Assembly: GCF_027789125.1 (NCBI RefSeq)
Contig: NZ_JAQFVF010000038.1
Coordinates: forward strand, 34,835 to 98,834
Direction: 5' to 3'
Source of the DNA: Paenibacillus aestuarii
GTDB taxonomy: Bacteria > Bacillota > Bacilli > Paenibacillales > NBRC-103111
Length of the DNA stretch: 64,000 nucleotides
Shown here: in pieces, positions 24,340-32,681 of the stretch
How the letters are laid out: each line of letters opens with the position of its first letter
Position numbering within the stretch: the first letter of the stretch is position 1
The notes under the pieces: model-generated
Told to the model about the DNA's origin: nothing
Databases searched by the model: none
Seen by the model: the letters and a program-made list of their open reading frames with translations, nothing else
Program-made: the position numbers and the translations under genes

Positions 24340-26114
24340 AGCTCCACACTCCTGCCGCCTGCGGCATCCAGCACTGTGCGAAAAGCGCCGCCCTTGGGCA
24401 CTTCCTCGGCAACTTCCGACTGAATTTCCGTGAAGGAATCGCTAATTTCGTCGAGCTTACGGCGGATCTCCTCCGGCGAGTTGGCTTCCATCGCCATGCG
24501 GAACAACGAAGACTCCAACGATCCTTTCTTCTCCATCCGCTCCAGAATGGTGTCGAGTTCGCCGATGACCATTTCAAACATATTGATTTTTTCATGCAGC
24601 AAGGACAAAATATGCTCTTCAATCGTACCCGTGGTCGACAAATTATAAATGTTCACGTCATGCTGCTGGCCAAGTCTGTGCACACGGCCGATTCGCTGTT
24701 CCACGCGCATAGGGTTCCACGGCAGATCGAAGTTGATCATGTTGTGGCAAAATTGCAGGTTAATGCCTTCGCCGCCTGCTTCCGTCGCGACGAGCACTTG
24801 GGCACGGTTGCGGAACAGATCCATCATCCAGTCTTTTTTGCCTCGGTTCATCCCGCCTCGGTATGGCACAGCGACGATTTTGTGCTCTTTTAGATAGTTA
24901 AGCAGGTACTCCTGGGACGCCCTGTATTCGGTGAAAATAATGACTTTATCATTAATTTCCTGGACCAGCTCCATCGTTTTCTCCGCTTTGGTGTTCGCCT
25001 TAATGCCTCGGATCAGCTCGACGAGCTCCCAAATTTTCGCGCGGTCCGGTGATTCCTCTGTCGTCTTCTTGAACAGATTGACGAGGGTGAGGAACACGGC
25101 GTCCCTGGAGCTGCAAACTTCCCGCTGCAAGGTGATGAGAGAGAGCATACTCGTCAAATCTACGGAATTCTCTTTATAGCGTGTGCGGACAAAATTGGTG
25201 ACACCGTCATAGAGCGCCTGCTCGTCCGGCGACAGGGTGAGCGGAATATTTTTCACAAAACGTTTCGTATAATGAACGCCGCCATCTCCGCGCCGATTGC
25301 GAATCATTACTTTGGAAAGTTCCTCCTGCAGCATCATCTCGTTTTTCGGCGTGCGTTTGCCGACGACATAGTTGGTGGTAAAGCTGCTTTGGATGCCGAG
25401 CTGCCCGGGCTTCAGCAGGGTGATCAGGTTATACAGCTCTTTGAGATCGTTCTGCACCGGTGTGGCGGTGAGCAGGAGGCAGTATTTTTTGCGCAGCTCA
25501 TTGACGAAGGTGTAGTTGGTTGTCTTTTTATTTTTCAGCTTATGGGCTTCGTCGACGATCAGCATGTCATATTCCAGATTCATGACAATATCGCGATGCG
25601 GGTCCCGTTTAGCCGTATCCATAGAGGCGACGACAACATCGCTTTGCTGCCACATGTAAGCTTTCTTCTGGGCGACGGCAGCGATGCCGAACTTGCTGTT
25701 CAGCTCCCGCACCCATTGCAGGACGAGCGATGCGGGCACGAGGATGAGCACTTTGCGGACCAGGCCGCGAACCATATATTCTTTTAAAATAAGGCCGGCT
25801 TCAATCGTCTTGCCAAGTCCAACCTCGTCGGCCAAAATCGCGCGACCGCGCATTTCGTTCAGTACCCGCTTGGCGGTCTCAAGCTGATGCGGCATAGGCT
25901 CCAGCTGGCCCAAATGCACAAGGCATTGCATTTCATCGAAGCTAGAAATAAGCCCGGCCTCTTCCGATTCGTAGGCAAGCTGATATAGGGTCCAATCATC
26001 CCAGGGGCCTCCTCCGCGAACGCGCTGATCCAACTCGGCAAACGATTCCCGTTCAAAATGCATCTGAAGCTGACGATGGATGGGGCGAATGTTCTCTTGC
26101 TGTTCATGGCGCAT
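24336..26114 (-). CDS. yqhH: SNF2-family DEAH helicase YqhH
   Basis: 592 residues. Motif I is ADEVGLGKTIEAGLIL near residues 95-110, motif II is LIVDEAHKLKN, motif III is LLLTATPVQND, motif V is ATEAGGEGINLQFC, and motif VI is QRIGRVHRLGQ. This is a full Swi2/Snf2 ATPase (RapA-like subgroup). An N-terminal ~80 residues precede the ATPase. GAGGAGG lies 7 bp before the ATG. Such proteins translocate on double-stranded DNA, often to dislodge proteins. Coupled with yqhG; divergent from lipM, keeping part of the B. subtilis order without the gcv genes. Confidence 0.9.
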   Translation of the reverse strand: MRHEQQENIRPIHRQLQMHFERESFAELDQRVRGGGPWDDWTLYQLAYESEEAGLISSFDEMQCLVHLGQLEPMPHQLETAKRVLNEMRGRAILADEVGLGKTIEAGLILKEYMVRGLVRKVLILVPASLVLQWVRELNSKFGIAAVAQKKAYMWQQSDVVVASMDTAKRDPHRDIVMNLEYDMLIVDEAHKLKNKKTTNYTFVNELRKKYCLLLTATPVQNDLKELYNLITLLKPGQLGIQSSFTTNYVVGKRTPKNEMMLQEELSKVMIRNRRGDGGVHYTKRFVKNIPLTLSPDEQALYDGVTNFVRTRYKENSVDLTSMLSLITLQREVCSSRDAVFLTLVNLFKKTTEESPDRAKIWELVELIRGIKANTKAEKTMELVQEINDKVIIFTEYRASQEYLLNYLKEHKIVAVPYRGGMNRGKKDWMMDLFRNRAQVLVATEAGGEGINLQFCHNMINFDLPWNPMRVEQRIGRVHRLGQQHDVNIYNLSTTGTIEEHILSLLHEKINMFEMVIGELDTILERMEKKGSLESSLFRMAMEANSPEEIRRKLDEISDSFTEIQSEVAEEVPKGGAFRTVLDAAGGRSVEL

Positions 26115-26286
26115 GCGCGAGCCTCCTCAAGTAGCTTGGATGTAGACAGGTGAATACGTTTTAGTATATCCATTCCGGTTGCTTTCATAACTTTTCCATG
26201 CAGGAGGCGGCGTGGGCGGGCAGCGGTTTCGTGTGTCAGGGTTATTTTGTGATATGATAGAGTTCAGGTTTAATGAAGGAAGGATG

Positions 26287-27135
26287 ATGACATCTATGAC
26301 AGCATGGCGTTTTATACATACAGGGGATCGTTCTCCTGCTGAAAATATGGCTATAGATGAAGCGATTCTGACTGCGCACAGCGAAGGGCTCGCTCCGCCG
26401 ACGGTACGCTTCTATGGATGGAATCCGCCGACGCTTTCGATCGGCTATTTTCAGAAAGAGCAGGAAGTTGATCAGGAGGCGCTCGCCAGAGAGGGGATCG
26501 GCTTCGTTCGGCGTCCGACCGGGGGGAGAGCAGTCCTGCACGACAAGGAGCTGACGTACAGCATTATCGTCGCAGAGAATTACCCGGGTATTCCGCGCAA
26601 TGTCACGGAAGCTTACCGCGTGCTGAGCGTTGGGCTGCTGCAAGGATTCCGCGCGCTGGGGCTGGGCGCTGAGATGGTGCAGCTCGCCAGCGAGGAGGAG
26701 AAGGAGAAATACGCCTCGATGGGCTCGGCGGCGTGTTTTGATTCTCCGTCGTGGTACGAGCTCGTCGTCGAAGGACGCAAAGTCGCCGGCAGCGCGCAGG
26801 TGCGGCAAAAAGACGTAGTGCTGCAGCACGGCTCGATTTTGCTGGACCTGGACACGGATCAGCTGTTCAGGCTGCTCCGTTTCTCCAGCGAGAAGCTGGC
26901 TGAGCGGATGAAGGCGAGCTTCCTGAAGAAAGCGGTCGCCATTAACGAGCTGCTGCGCGCACAGGGCAAGCCGGAGGTGACGCTGCCGCAGGTCGAGGAG
27001 GCGTTCCGGCGTGAGATCGCCGCAGGGCTCGGCGTGGAGCTGGCGGATGCCGAGCTGACGCCGTACGAGGTCGAGCTGACGGAGCGGCTCGTGCGCGAGA
27101 AATACGGCGCGGAGGCGTGGAACTTCCGCCGGTGA
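26287..27135 (+). CDS. lipM: Octanoyltransferase LipM
   Basis: 282 residues from the ATG at 26287; ATGs at 26284 and 26296 are alternatives behind the same GAAGGAAGG. LipM moves octanoyl groups from acyl carrier protein to the H protein (GcvH), the first step of lipoate assembly. Characteristic parts are AENMAIDEAIL, RFYGWNPPTLSIGYFQ, FVRRPTGGRAVLHDKELTYS and ACFDSPSWYELVVEGRKVAG. The catalytic Cys falls at residue 150 with this start, as in B. subtilis. Monocistronic; GcvH and LipL are not in the window. Confidence 0.92.
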   Translation: MTSMTAWRFIHTGDRSPAENMAIDEAILTAHSEGLAPPTVRFYGWNPPTLSIGYFQKEQEVDQEALAREGIGFVRRPTGGRAVLHDKELTYSIIVAENYPGIPRNVTEAYRVLSVGLLQGFRALGLGAEMVQLASEEEKEKYASMGSAACFDSPSWYELVVEGRKVAGSAQVRQKDVVLQHGSILLDLDTDQLFRLLRFSSEKLAERMKASFLKKAVAINELLRAQGKPEVTLPQVEEAFRREIAAGLGVELADAELTPYEVELTERLVREKYGAEAWNFRR

Positions 27136-27194
27136 TGGGGCGGCGGGGAGTGGGCGAGGCGGTGGGAACGCTGCACGCCCCTGCCCGCTGGCGC

Positions 27195-27260
27195 TTATCC
27201 TGCAAATATAGCAGGATAAATCGGCACCGCCGGGCATATGGCACGGTTATCCTGCAAAAA
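27195..27260. repeat. TTATCCTGCAAAA element, hairpin plus direct copy
   Basis: TTATCCTGC (27195-27203) is followed seven bases later by its exact reverse complement GCAGGATAA (27211-27219), and TTATCCTGCAAAAA repeats at 27247-27260. The same core occurs at 14646-14726. Confidence 0.7.
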
Positions 27261-27340
27261 GGGCAAGATATTAAGGCTGTTGGAGCAATTGCTGCCAATT
27301 CGTCTTCATATCATGCAGGATGAGCCTGTTTCCGCACACA

Positions 27341-27385
27341 AAAAGGTTGAGCAGAATCCCTGATTCCGCTCAACCTTTTCTTTTT
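27341..27385. terminator. Terminator between convergent lipM and the aminotransferase gene
   Basis: AAAAGGTTGAGC pairs with GCTCAACCTTTT, followed by CTTTTT. The stop codon of the minus-strand gene overlaps its edge. Confidence 0.85.
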
Positions 27386-28214
27386 ACAAGGCAAATGTGC
27401 GCTCGAATTCAAGTTGCAGCTTACGCGTCACCGGTCCGGACTGGCCTGTGCCGATCGGGCTGCCGTCGACGGTTAGCACGGGTGTAACCTCCACGGTCGT
27501 GCCTGTGATGAAAGCTTCGTCCGCCTGCTGTAATTGCTCCAGAGTGAATGGTACTTCCTGCACCTCGATGTGCAGCGCGTTCGCCAACCTCAGCACGACG
27601 GCGCGCGTAATGCCATGCAGAATCAGGTTGTTAGCCGGATGCGTGTACAGCACGTTATCTTTGACGATCATGAAATTCGAAGCGCTGCATTCCGTCACCG
27701 TTCCATTGCGGTGCAGGACGACTTCTTGCACGCCTCGATCGAGCGCTGTCTGTTTGGCCATGACGTTAGGCAGCAGATTCAGCGTTTTCAAATCACATCG
27801 AAGCCAGCGGATGTCTTCGAGGGAGATCGCATGAATGCCGTTCTGGATCGTCGTGAGCGGGCGCTTGACTTCTGTCGTATAGGCGAGCAGGACAGGTGTA
27901 GCTTCTGCTGGAAAGGGATGGGCGCGCGGCGCTTCACCCCGGGTAATTTGCATGTAAATCGTACCCTCTACGAGCTCGTTAAGCTGAACCAGTTTGGTCA
28001 GAATGTCACCAATTTGCTCCAGGGAATAGGGCAGGGTGATGCGGACGTCGGCAGCGCTTTTTTGCAACCGATCCATATGTGCTTGCTGTTCATAAATCCG
28101 GCCGTTATACACGCGGAATACTTCATAAATCCCGTCGCCGAAGTAATATCCACGGTCATCCGGGGTCAGGTTCACGCCTTTTTTCTCCACAAAATCAGTC
28201 TTGTAAAAATACAA
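27384..28214 (-). CDS. dat: D-amino-acid aminotransferase (class IV PLP)
   Basis: 276 residues from a TTG at 28214, chosen because GGAGGTG lies seven bases upstream; the ATG at 28229 would contain that SD. Fold-type IV aminotransferase with DRGYYFGDGIYEVFRVYNG near the start, the PLP-binding Lys at residue 143 in CDLKTLNLL, HRNGTVTECSASNF, and TGTTVEVTPV near the end. This subgroup makes D-alanine/D-glutamate-type precursors for the cell wall. A branched-chain aminotransferase is the main alternative, but the sequence is closer to D-amino-acid enzymes. Cytosolic. A perfect 12-bp palindrome lies 36 bp upstream. Confidence 0.85.
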   Translation of the reverse strand: MYFYKTDFVEKKGVNLTPDDRGYYFGDGIYEVFRVYNGRIYEQQAHMDRLQKSAADVRITLPYSLEQIGDILTKLVQLNELVEGTIYMQITRGEAPRAHPFPAEATPVLLAYTTEVKRPLTTIQNGIHAISLEDIRWLRCDLKTLNLLPNVMAKQTALDRGVQEVVLHRNGTVTECSASNFMIVKDNVLYTHPANNLILHGITRAVVLRLANALHIEVQEVPFTLEQLQQADEAFITGTTVEVTPVLTVDGSPIGTGQSGPVTRKLQLEFERTFAL

Positions 28215-28249
28215 TGAAAGCACCTCCATGCCTGAAAAAATAAAAACAA

Positions 28250-28261
28250 GAACACGTGTTC
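28250..28261. promoter_or_regulatory. Perfect 12-bp palindrome, SOS-box-like
   Basis: GAACACGTGTTC, flanked by A and T, matches the inner part of the Bacillus LexA/DinR box (GAAC, four bases, GTTC). The outer C and final C of that consensus are absent. It lies in front of dat and about 235 bp before the nrdJ promoter. Confidence 0.4.
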
Positions 28262-28488
28262 TAAAAATTCGTTTTTTGTGTTATCCTAACTATAGGTTAG
28301 CAGAGGAGGAACGGATCGTCAAAAGTGCAGCATCAGCAGGTTGGTAGAGCTAATATTTTCCAATAAATGGGTCGAAAGATGTCGTAAAAAATATGTGGGT
28401 GACCTTCGAGAAAGAGAGTAATCCGCAGATAATCATAGATTATTTGAAGTAAACTTGTCTAATTCAGCCAATTTGGTCTGTCATCCAT

Positions 28489-28517
28489 TAGAAACACTAC
28501 ATATGGTGATGTATAAT
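28489..28517 (+). promoter_or_regulatory. Promoter of nrdJ
   Basis: A perfect TATAAT at 28512-28517 with TAGAAA 17 bp upstream (28489-28494). The predicted start point is near 28524, giving a leader of ~90 nt. It is interleaved with the two NrdR-type boxes. Confidence 0.65.
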
Positions 28518-28542
28518 GAAATTCCCACACTATATATTGTGC
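28494..28542. promoter_or_regulatory. Tandem NrdR-type boxes at the nrdJ promoter
   Basis: ACACTATATATTGTGC at 28527-28542 is almost the NrdR consensus (ACACTATATATTGTGT as I recall it). A second, weaker copy, ACACTACATATGGTGA, is at 28494-28509. The starts are 33 bp apart, about three helical turns. The first box covers the promoter spacer and the second covers the start point, a repressor geometry. Confidence 0.8.
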
Positions 28543-28614
28543 TTACATAACACATCATGTCCAGACTTTATATAACCGCAGCTCGAATTGAAGCCTATTG
28601 GGAGGGTGTTATCA

Positions 28615-31260
28615 TTGGAGAACATGCAAGCAAACAAGCGTTTAAGCGGGTTGAGTGAGAAGATTTTTTTAGATCGATATGCGTTGAAAAATGCAGATAC
28701 AAGTGCGGCAAAGGTTGGCGATACCGTTCTTGTTTTGACGAAAGATGACCCCAAGTTCCCAGCCAAAGAAGTTGGTGAAATTGTTAGCCGCGAAGGCAAT
28801 ATGGTCAAGGTTGTTACGCGAAGCGGAGAGACTGTGGAATCTTCGGTTGAGAAGCTGACGCTAAATATAGAGAAATCCCCGGAAGAAATGTGGGACCGCT
28901 TGGCCGGAGCCATGGCTTCTGTGGAATCCACACCGGAGAAGCAAGTGGAATGGAAGGAGAAGTTCAGATATATTCTGGACGATTGGAAGCTCGTTCCTGG
29001 CGGCCGCATTGCGGCGGGCGCTGATGCCAGCGACGAGTTGACGTTGTTCAACTGTTACGTTATTCCTTCGCCTAAGGACAGCCGTGGCGGTATTATGGCC
29101 ACTTTGAGCGAAATGACGGAGATCATGTCGCGAGGCGGCGGTGTAGGAATTAATTTGTCCTCACTGCGTCCGCGCCGGTCTGTTGTCAAAGGTGTTAACG
29201 GTTCCTCCAGCGGCGCCGTATCCTGGGGCGGTTTGTTCAGCTATACGACAGGCTTGATTGAGCAGGGCGGTAGCCGGCGCGGTGCGCTGATGCTGATGAT
29301 GAATGACTGGCATCCGGATTTGATGGATTTCATTACGGTGAAGTCCACTATGGGGCAAATTACGAACGCCAACTTGTCCGTCTGCGTAAGCAACGGTTTT
29401 ATGCAAGCTGTCAAAGAGGATCTAGACTGGGAACTGGTGTTCCCGGATACGACGGATCCTGAATACAATGAACTGTGGGATGGCAATCTGGATGCGTGGA
29501 AACAACTCGGCAAACCTGTGAAGCCTTACCGTACCGTCCGCGCCCGCGATGTATGGCATACGATTATTGAATCTGCCTGGAAATCTGCGGAGCCTGGTGT
29601 TGTATTCATGGAATACTATAACCAAATGTCCAACAGCTGGTACTTTAATCCGATCATTTGTACGAATCCATGCGGTGAGCAGGGGCTTCCGGCTTGGGGC
29701 GTATGCAACTTGTCAGCGATTAATCTATCCAAGTTCTATGATGCACAGAAGCATGATGTGAATTGGGTTGAGCTTGGCAAAGTGGTTCGTTACTCGACGC
29801 GTTTTCTTGATAATGTGATCGATAAAACACCATATCATTTTGAGGAGAACCGTGTTAACCAACAGGGTGAACGCCGAGTAGGCCTAGGTTCAATGGGCTT
29901 GGCGGAGCTGATGATTAAGTTGAATATCCGTTATGGCAGCCCGGAATCGCTCGTGTTCTTGGATGAGTTGTACGGTTTCATGGCTAAGGAAGCCTATCTG
30001 GCATCGGCGGAGATCGCCGGTGAGAAGGGCTCTTTTCAGGCGTATATCGAGGATAAGTTCCTGCAAAGCGGTTTTATGAAAAATATGACGGAAGTCTACC
30101 CAGAGGTAGGCGCAGCCATTCAGGCAAACGGCATGCGTAACGTAACGGTCATTACGCAGGCACCTACTGGAAGCACAGGCACGATGGTTGGAACATCGAC
30201 GGGGATTGAGCCTTATTTTGCCTTTGAGTATTTCCGTCAAAGCCGTCTAGGCTTCGATAAGCAATATGTGCCTATCGCTCAAGAATGGAGAGATCAGCAT
30301 CCAGGCCAGGAGCTGCCGGACTATTTCGTCACTGCGATGTCTTTGACGGCGGAGGATCATATCCGAGCGCAAGCGGCTATTCAGCGCTGGGTGGACAGCT
30401 CGATCTCCAAAACAGCGAACTGCCCTGCAGATTTCACCGTTGAGGAGACCAAACGTTTATACGAGTTGGCTTTTGATCTGGGCTGCAAAGGGGTCACTAT
30501 TTATCGTGACGGCAGCCGTGATGTGCAAGTTCTGAGCACGGACTCTGGAAAAAAAGAAGAGAACAAAGAAGAAACTGCTTCCGCTACGGTCGCTGCAACT
30601 GCTGCACCGGCGGCTGTTAAGGATGATGAGGGCTTAACAACCCTGTCAGGCAAATTGGCCGTTAACGTGGATGCCAAAACGGAGCAGGTTTTTGACAGGC
30701 AGTATAAGCGCCGTCCGCAAATTTTGCGAGGGGCTACGTATAAAATTAATACCCCTTTTGGGATGGCGTATATTACCATTAATGACATGAACGGCTCGCC
30801 GAGTGAGATATTCTTGAATGTCGGCAAAGCAGGCTCCGATGTGTTTGCGATGTCCGAGGCTTTGGGCCGCGTGTGCTCGCTATTCCTGCGCTACGGAGAT
30901 CATGGTGACAAAGTGAAGCTGCTCATCAAGCATCTCAAAGGCATCGGAGGCTCCGGCGCGATTGGCTTTGGTTCCAACCGCGTCGAGTCGATCGCAGACG
31001 CGGTGGCTAAAGCGTTAGAGCAGCACAACGAAGTGATGAACGACCAAGATGACGCGCGGAACTATGTGACCGCGACGAGTGAAGTGCTGGATGCGCCAGC
31101 TCCAGCGGCTGCGACTAGCAGCCACGACGGGCACGGACACAGCGCTGATGATTCAGCGTCGTTGTCGAAGGACTTGTGCCCGTCGTGCGGCTCCGCCTCG
31201 CTGATTAACAGCGAGGGCTGCAAGAACTGTGCCAACTGCGGGTACAGCAGGTGTTCGTAA
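28615..31260 (+). CDS. nrdJ: Class II adenosylcobalamin-dependent ribonucleotide reductase
   Basis: 881 residues from a TTG at 28615 (GGGAGGG eight bases upstream). The ATG at 28624 is an alternative, and the TTG at 28588 lies upstream of the SD. It makes deoxyribonucleotides using a B12-generated thiyl radical, without oxygen. Visible are FNCYVIPSPKDSRGGI, EIMSRGGGVGINLSSLRPR, SGAVSWGGLFSYT, the active-site segment NPCGEQGLPAWGVCNLSAIN and GVTIYRDGSR. After an Ala/Glu-rich linker comes a further domain and a C-terminal Cys-rich tail (CPSCGSASL, CKNCANCGYSRC), likely the thiol-shuttling or zinc end. Probably repressed by NrdR. It depends on cobamide supply, which cbiZ in this window can help. 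Confidence 0.95.
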   Translation: MENMQANKRLSGLSEKIFLDRYALKNADTSAAKVGDTVLVLTKDDPKFPAKEVGEIVSREGNMVKVVTRSGETVESSVEKLTLNIEKSPEEMWDRLAGAMASVESTPEKQVEWKEKFRYILDDWKLVPGGRIAAGADASDELTLFNCYVIPSPKDSRGGIMATLSEMTEIMSRGGGVGINLSSLRPRRSVVKGVNGSSSGAVSWGGLFSYTTGLIEQGGSRRGALMLMMNDWHPDLMDFITVKSTMGQITNANLSVCVSNGFMQAVKEDLDWELVFPDTTDPEYNELWDGNLDAWKQLGKPVKPYRTVRARDVWHTIIESAWKSAEPGVVFMEYYNQMSNSWYFNPIICTNPCGEQGLPAWGVCNLSAINLSKFYDAQKHDVNWVELGKVVRYSTRFLDNVIDKTPYHFEENRVNQQGERRVGLGSMGLAELMIKLNIRYGSPESLVFLDELYGFMAKEAYLASAEIAGEKGSFQAYIEDKFLQSGFMKNMTEVYPEVGAAIQANGMRNVTVITQAPTGSTGTMVGTSTGIEPYFAFEYFRQSRLGFDKQYVPIAQEWRDQHPGQELPDYFVTAMSLTAEDHIRAQAAIQRWVDSSISKTANCPADFTVEETKRLYELAFDLGCKGVTIYRDGSRDVQVLSTDSGKKEENKEETASATVAATAAPAAVKDDEGLTTLSGKLAVNVDAKTEQVFDRQYKRRPQILRGATYKINTPFGMAYITINDMNGSPSEIFLNVGKAGSDVFAMSEALGRVCSLFLRYGDHGDKVKLLIKHLKGIGGSGAIGFGSNRVESIADAVAKALEQHNEVMNDQDDARNYVTATSEVLDAPAPAAATSSHDGHGHSADDSASLSKDLCPSCGSASLINSEGCKNCANCGYSRCS

Positions 31261-31264
31261 GCAA

Positions 31265-31297
31265 GAGCCGGGGGCGTGGCCTCCGGCTTTTTTTTTT
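31265..31297 (+). terminator. Terminator of nrdJ
   Basis: AGCCGGGGG and CTCCGGCT pair around GCGTGGC, with nine T after. Just after the nrdJ stop. Confidence 0.85.
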
Positions 31298-31422
31298 CTC
31301 TCCTCCTTTTTTTTTCGGCTTTTTGTGACCGAAGCAGTTCAGCAGCAGCTTGATCAGATGATGCAACAGACTGTAAAGCAAAAAGAAGATGCGAACCAGG
31401 CGCTGCAAAAGGAAATTCAAGC

Positions 31423-32007
31423 ATGGATGGTGCGCGTGGCAATCTGTTAAAAGAAGCGGCAACAATCCTAGGCACCGACGAGAGCTCGCTCCAGACTTCC
31501 TTACAAGGCGGCAAAACGCTGCTGGATCTTGCAACGGCGGCAGGCTTGAGCGAAGACGATTTCGTGGCGAAGCTTGTGACAGCAGAAACCACAGTCATCG
31601 ACGCACAGGTAACGGCTGGAAAATTGGCCCAAGATCAAGCGGATAAGTTCAAAACCGATTTGTCGACACGCGTCAAAAACAAAACTGATCTATCGACACG
31701 TGTGAAAAACCAAGTGGAGGACAAAGGTTTTGGAGGCTTAAAAGGCGGCCATGGCGATAAGGGTTTTGGTTTTGGCGGATATGATTCACTGACAACGATT
31801 CTTGGCATCACGCAGGATGATTTGAAAACACAACTCGACGCAGGAACATCCATTGCTGAAATCGCAGCAGCGAAGGGAATCAGCGAAGATGATTTGGTCA
31901 GCAAATTGAAAGACGGCATGACCGACCAACTGAAAAAGTTCGTGGAAGCAACACATCAGAAGCCAGTTACTGAATCACAAAGCACAAACAGCTCGGCTGT
32001 GAACTAA
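31423..32007 (+). CDS. Remnant of a secreted repeat protein lacking its signal peptide
   Basis: 194 residues. Two related helical modules are seen: LLKEAATILGTDESSLQTSL with AAGLSEDDFVAKL, and LTTILGITQDDLKTQL with AAKGISEDDLVSKL. Between them is a duplicated 10-residue unit (KTDLSTRVKN twice). Such modules normally follow a signal peptide in exported Bacillales proteins, but none is present here. Upstream (31325-31448) another frame encodes a helical piece (TEAVQQQLDQMMQQTVKQ) ending in a stop inside this gene. The pieces suggest a 5' deletion and frameshift, i.e. a pseudogene. The only SD candidate is a weak AAAAGGA. Confidence 0.5.
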   Translation: MDGARGNLLKEAATILGTDESSLQTSLQGGKTLLDLATAAGLSEDDFVAKLVTAETTVIDAQVTAGKLAQDQADKFKTDLSTRVKNKTDLSTRVKNQVEDKGFGGLKGGHGDKGFGFGGYDSLTTILGITQDDLKTQLDAGTSIAEIAAAKGISEDDLVSKLKDGMTDQLKKFVEATHQKPVTESQSTNSSAVN

Positions 32008-32009
32008 GC

Positions 32010-32051
32010 ATAGAAGCACCGCTCTTCCATAAGGAGGCGGTGCTTCTATAC
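32010..32051 (+). terminator. Strong hairpin after the remnant gene
   Basis: ATAGAAGCACCGC pairs with GCGGTGCTTCTAT around a ~14-nt loop. The 3' flank is not T-rich, so termination is likely but not certain. Confidence 0.6.
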
Positions 32052-32377
32052 TTAGTAAGAAGGCATGCGGTTCATCTCCACATTAGAGGCTGGAGTGTTC
32101 TCGCTAATGTTTTGATAAAAAATTTATTGAATTAATAATCAAAGGACAGGATCACATAGCTTAGAAAAATCTAACATAAAAAGGCTAGTACTAACAAAGC
32201 AATATCGAACATAATCGAATATAATATGCTTGTAAGGTCATTCCTCTAACTAATCACCCAACTAATAACATCCCTAAGAGAACCTAGGGGTGTTCTTTTT
32301 TTATAATATCGTGTGAACAAATAATAAGGACTGGACTGTTGTAAAGAGGTATTAAATTGAGGGGAGGCTTGACGAGG
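32052..32377. other. A+T-rich intergenic stretch
   Basis: No gene seen. A short imperfect hairpin (AAGAGAACC ... GGTGTTCTT) with seven T at 32270-32301 could be a weak terminator. The stretch marks the shift to lower G+C that continues to ~62 kb. Confidence 0.5.
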
Positions 32378-32563
32378 ATGAGCAAGAAATCATTGCATAC
32401 GAAAAAAAAGAGATCATCAAATGGGCAAAAAATGGATTGGTATTATAACGAATTGGACTTCCTAGAAGAATCTAAAAACCAAGAAGGCCCAGAAACAAAT
32501 ACGAAAAGTGATAATGAAATCCCAGATTGGTATAAATTAATTGAAATGCTTCTAAAAAGATAA
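32378..32563 (+). CDS. Small basic-to-acidic protein, unknown
   Basis: 61 residues from the ATG at 32378; GGGGAGG is ten bases upstream. A longer reading from the TTG at 32357 has the SD inside it. The N-terminal 20 residues are very basic (KKSLHTKKKRSSNG), the rest is acidic and aromatic (DWYYNELDFLEES), ending in a short helix WYKLIEMLLKR. No family recognised. Confidence 0.5.
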   Translation: MSKKSLHTKKKRSSNGQKMDWYYNELDFLEESKNQEGPETNTKSDNEIPDWYKLIEMLLKR

Positions 32564-32681
32564 TATTAATTAGAAGCAGCTGATCTAGAGCTGCTATCTT
32601 ATTTCTATAGAGCCTTTCTCATAATTACTTCATTTTGGGCATGTATAGTTGTAGCTAATTATTAAGAGGAGGTAAGTAGGA

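Noticed and set aside
28262..28614. B12 riboswitch before nrdJ
   Set aside because: No B12-box-like conserved core was seen. The region holds the promoter and NrdR-type boxes instead.
31229..31450. 73-codon frame starting inside nrdJ
   Set aside because: Its first half is the nrdJ end and terminator in another frame. Only its second half is of interest, as a pseudogene piece.
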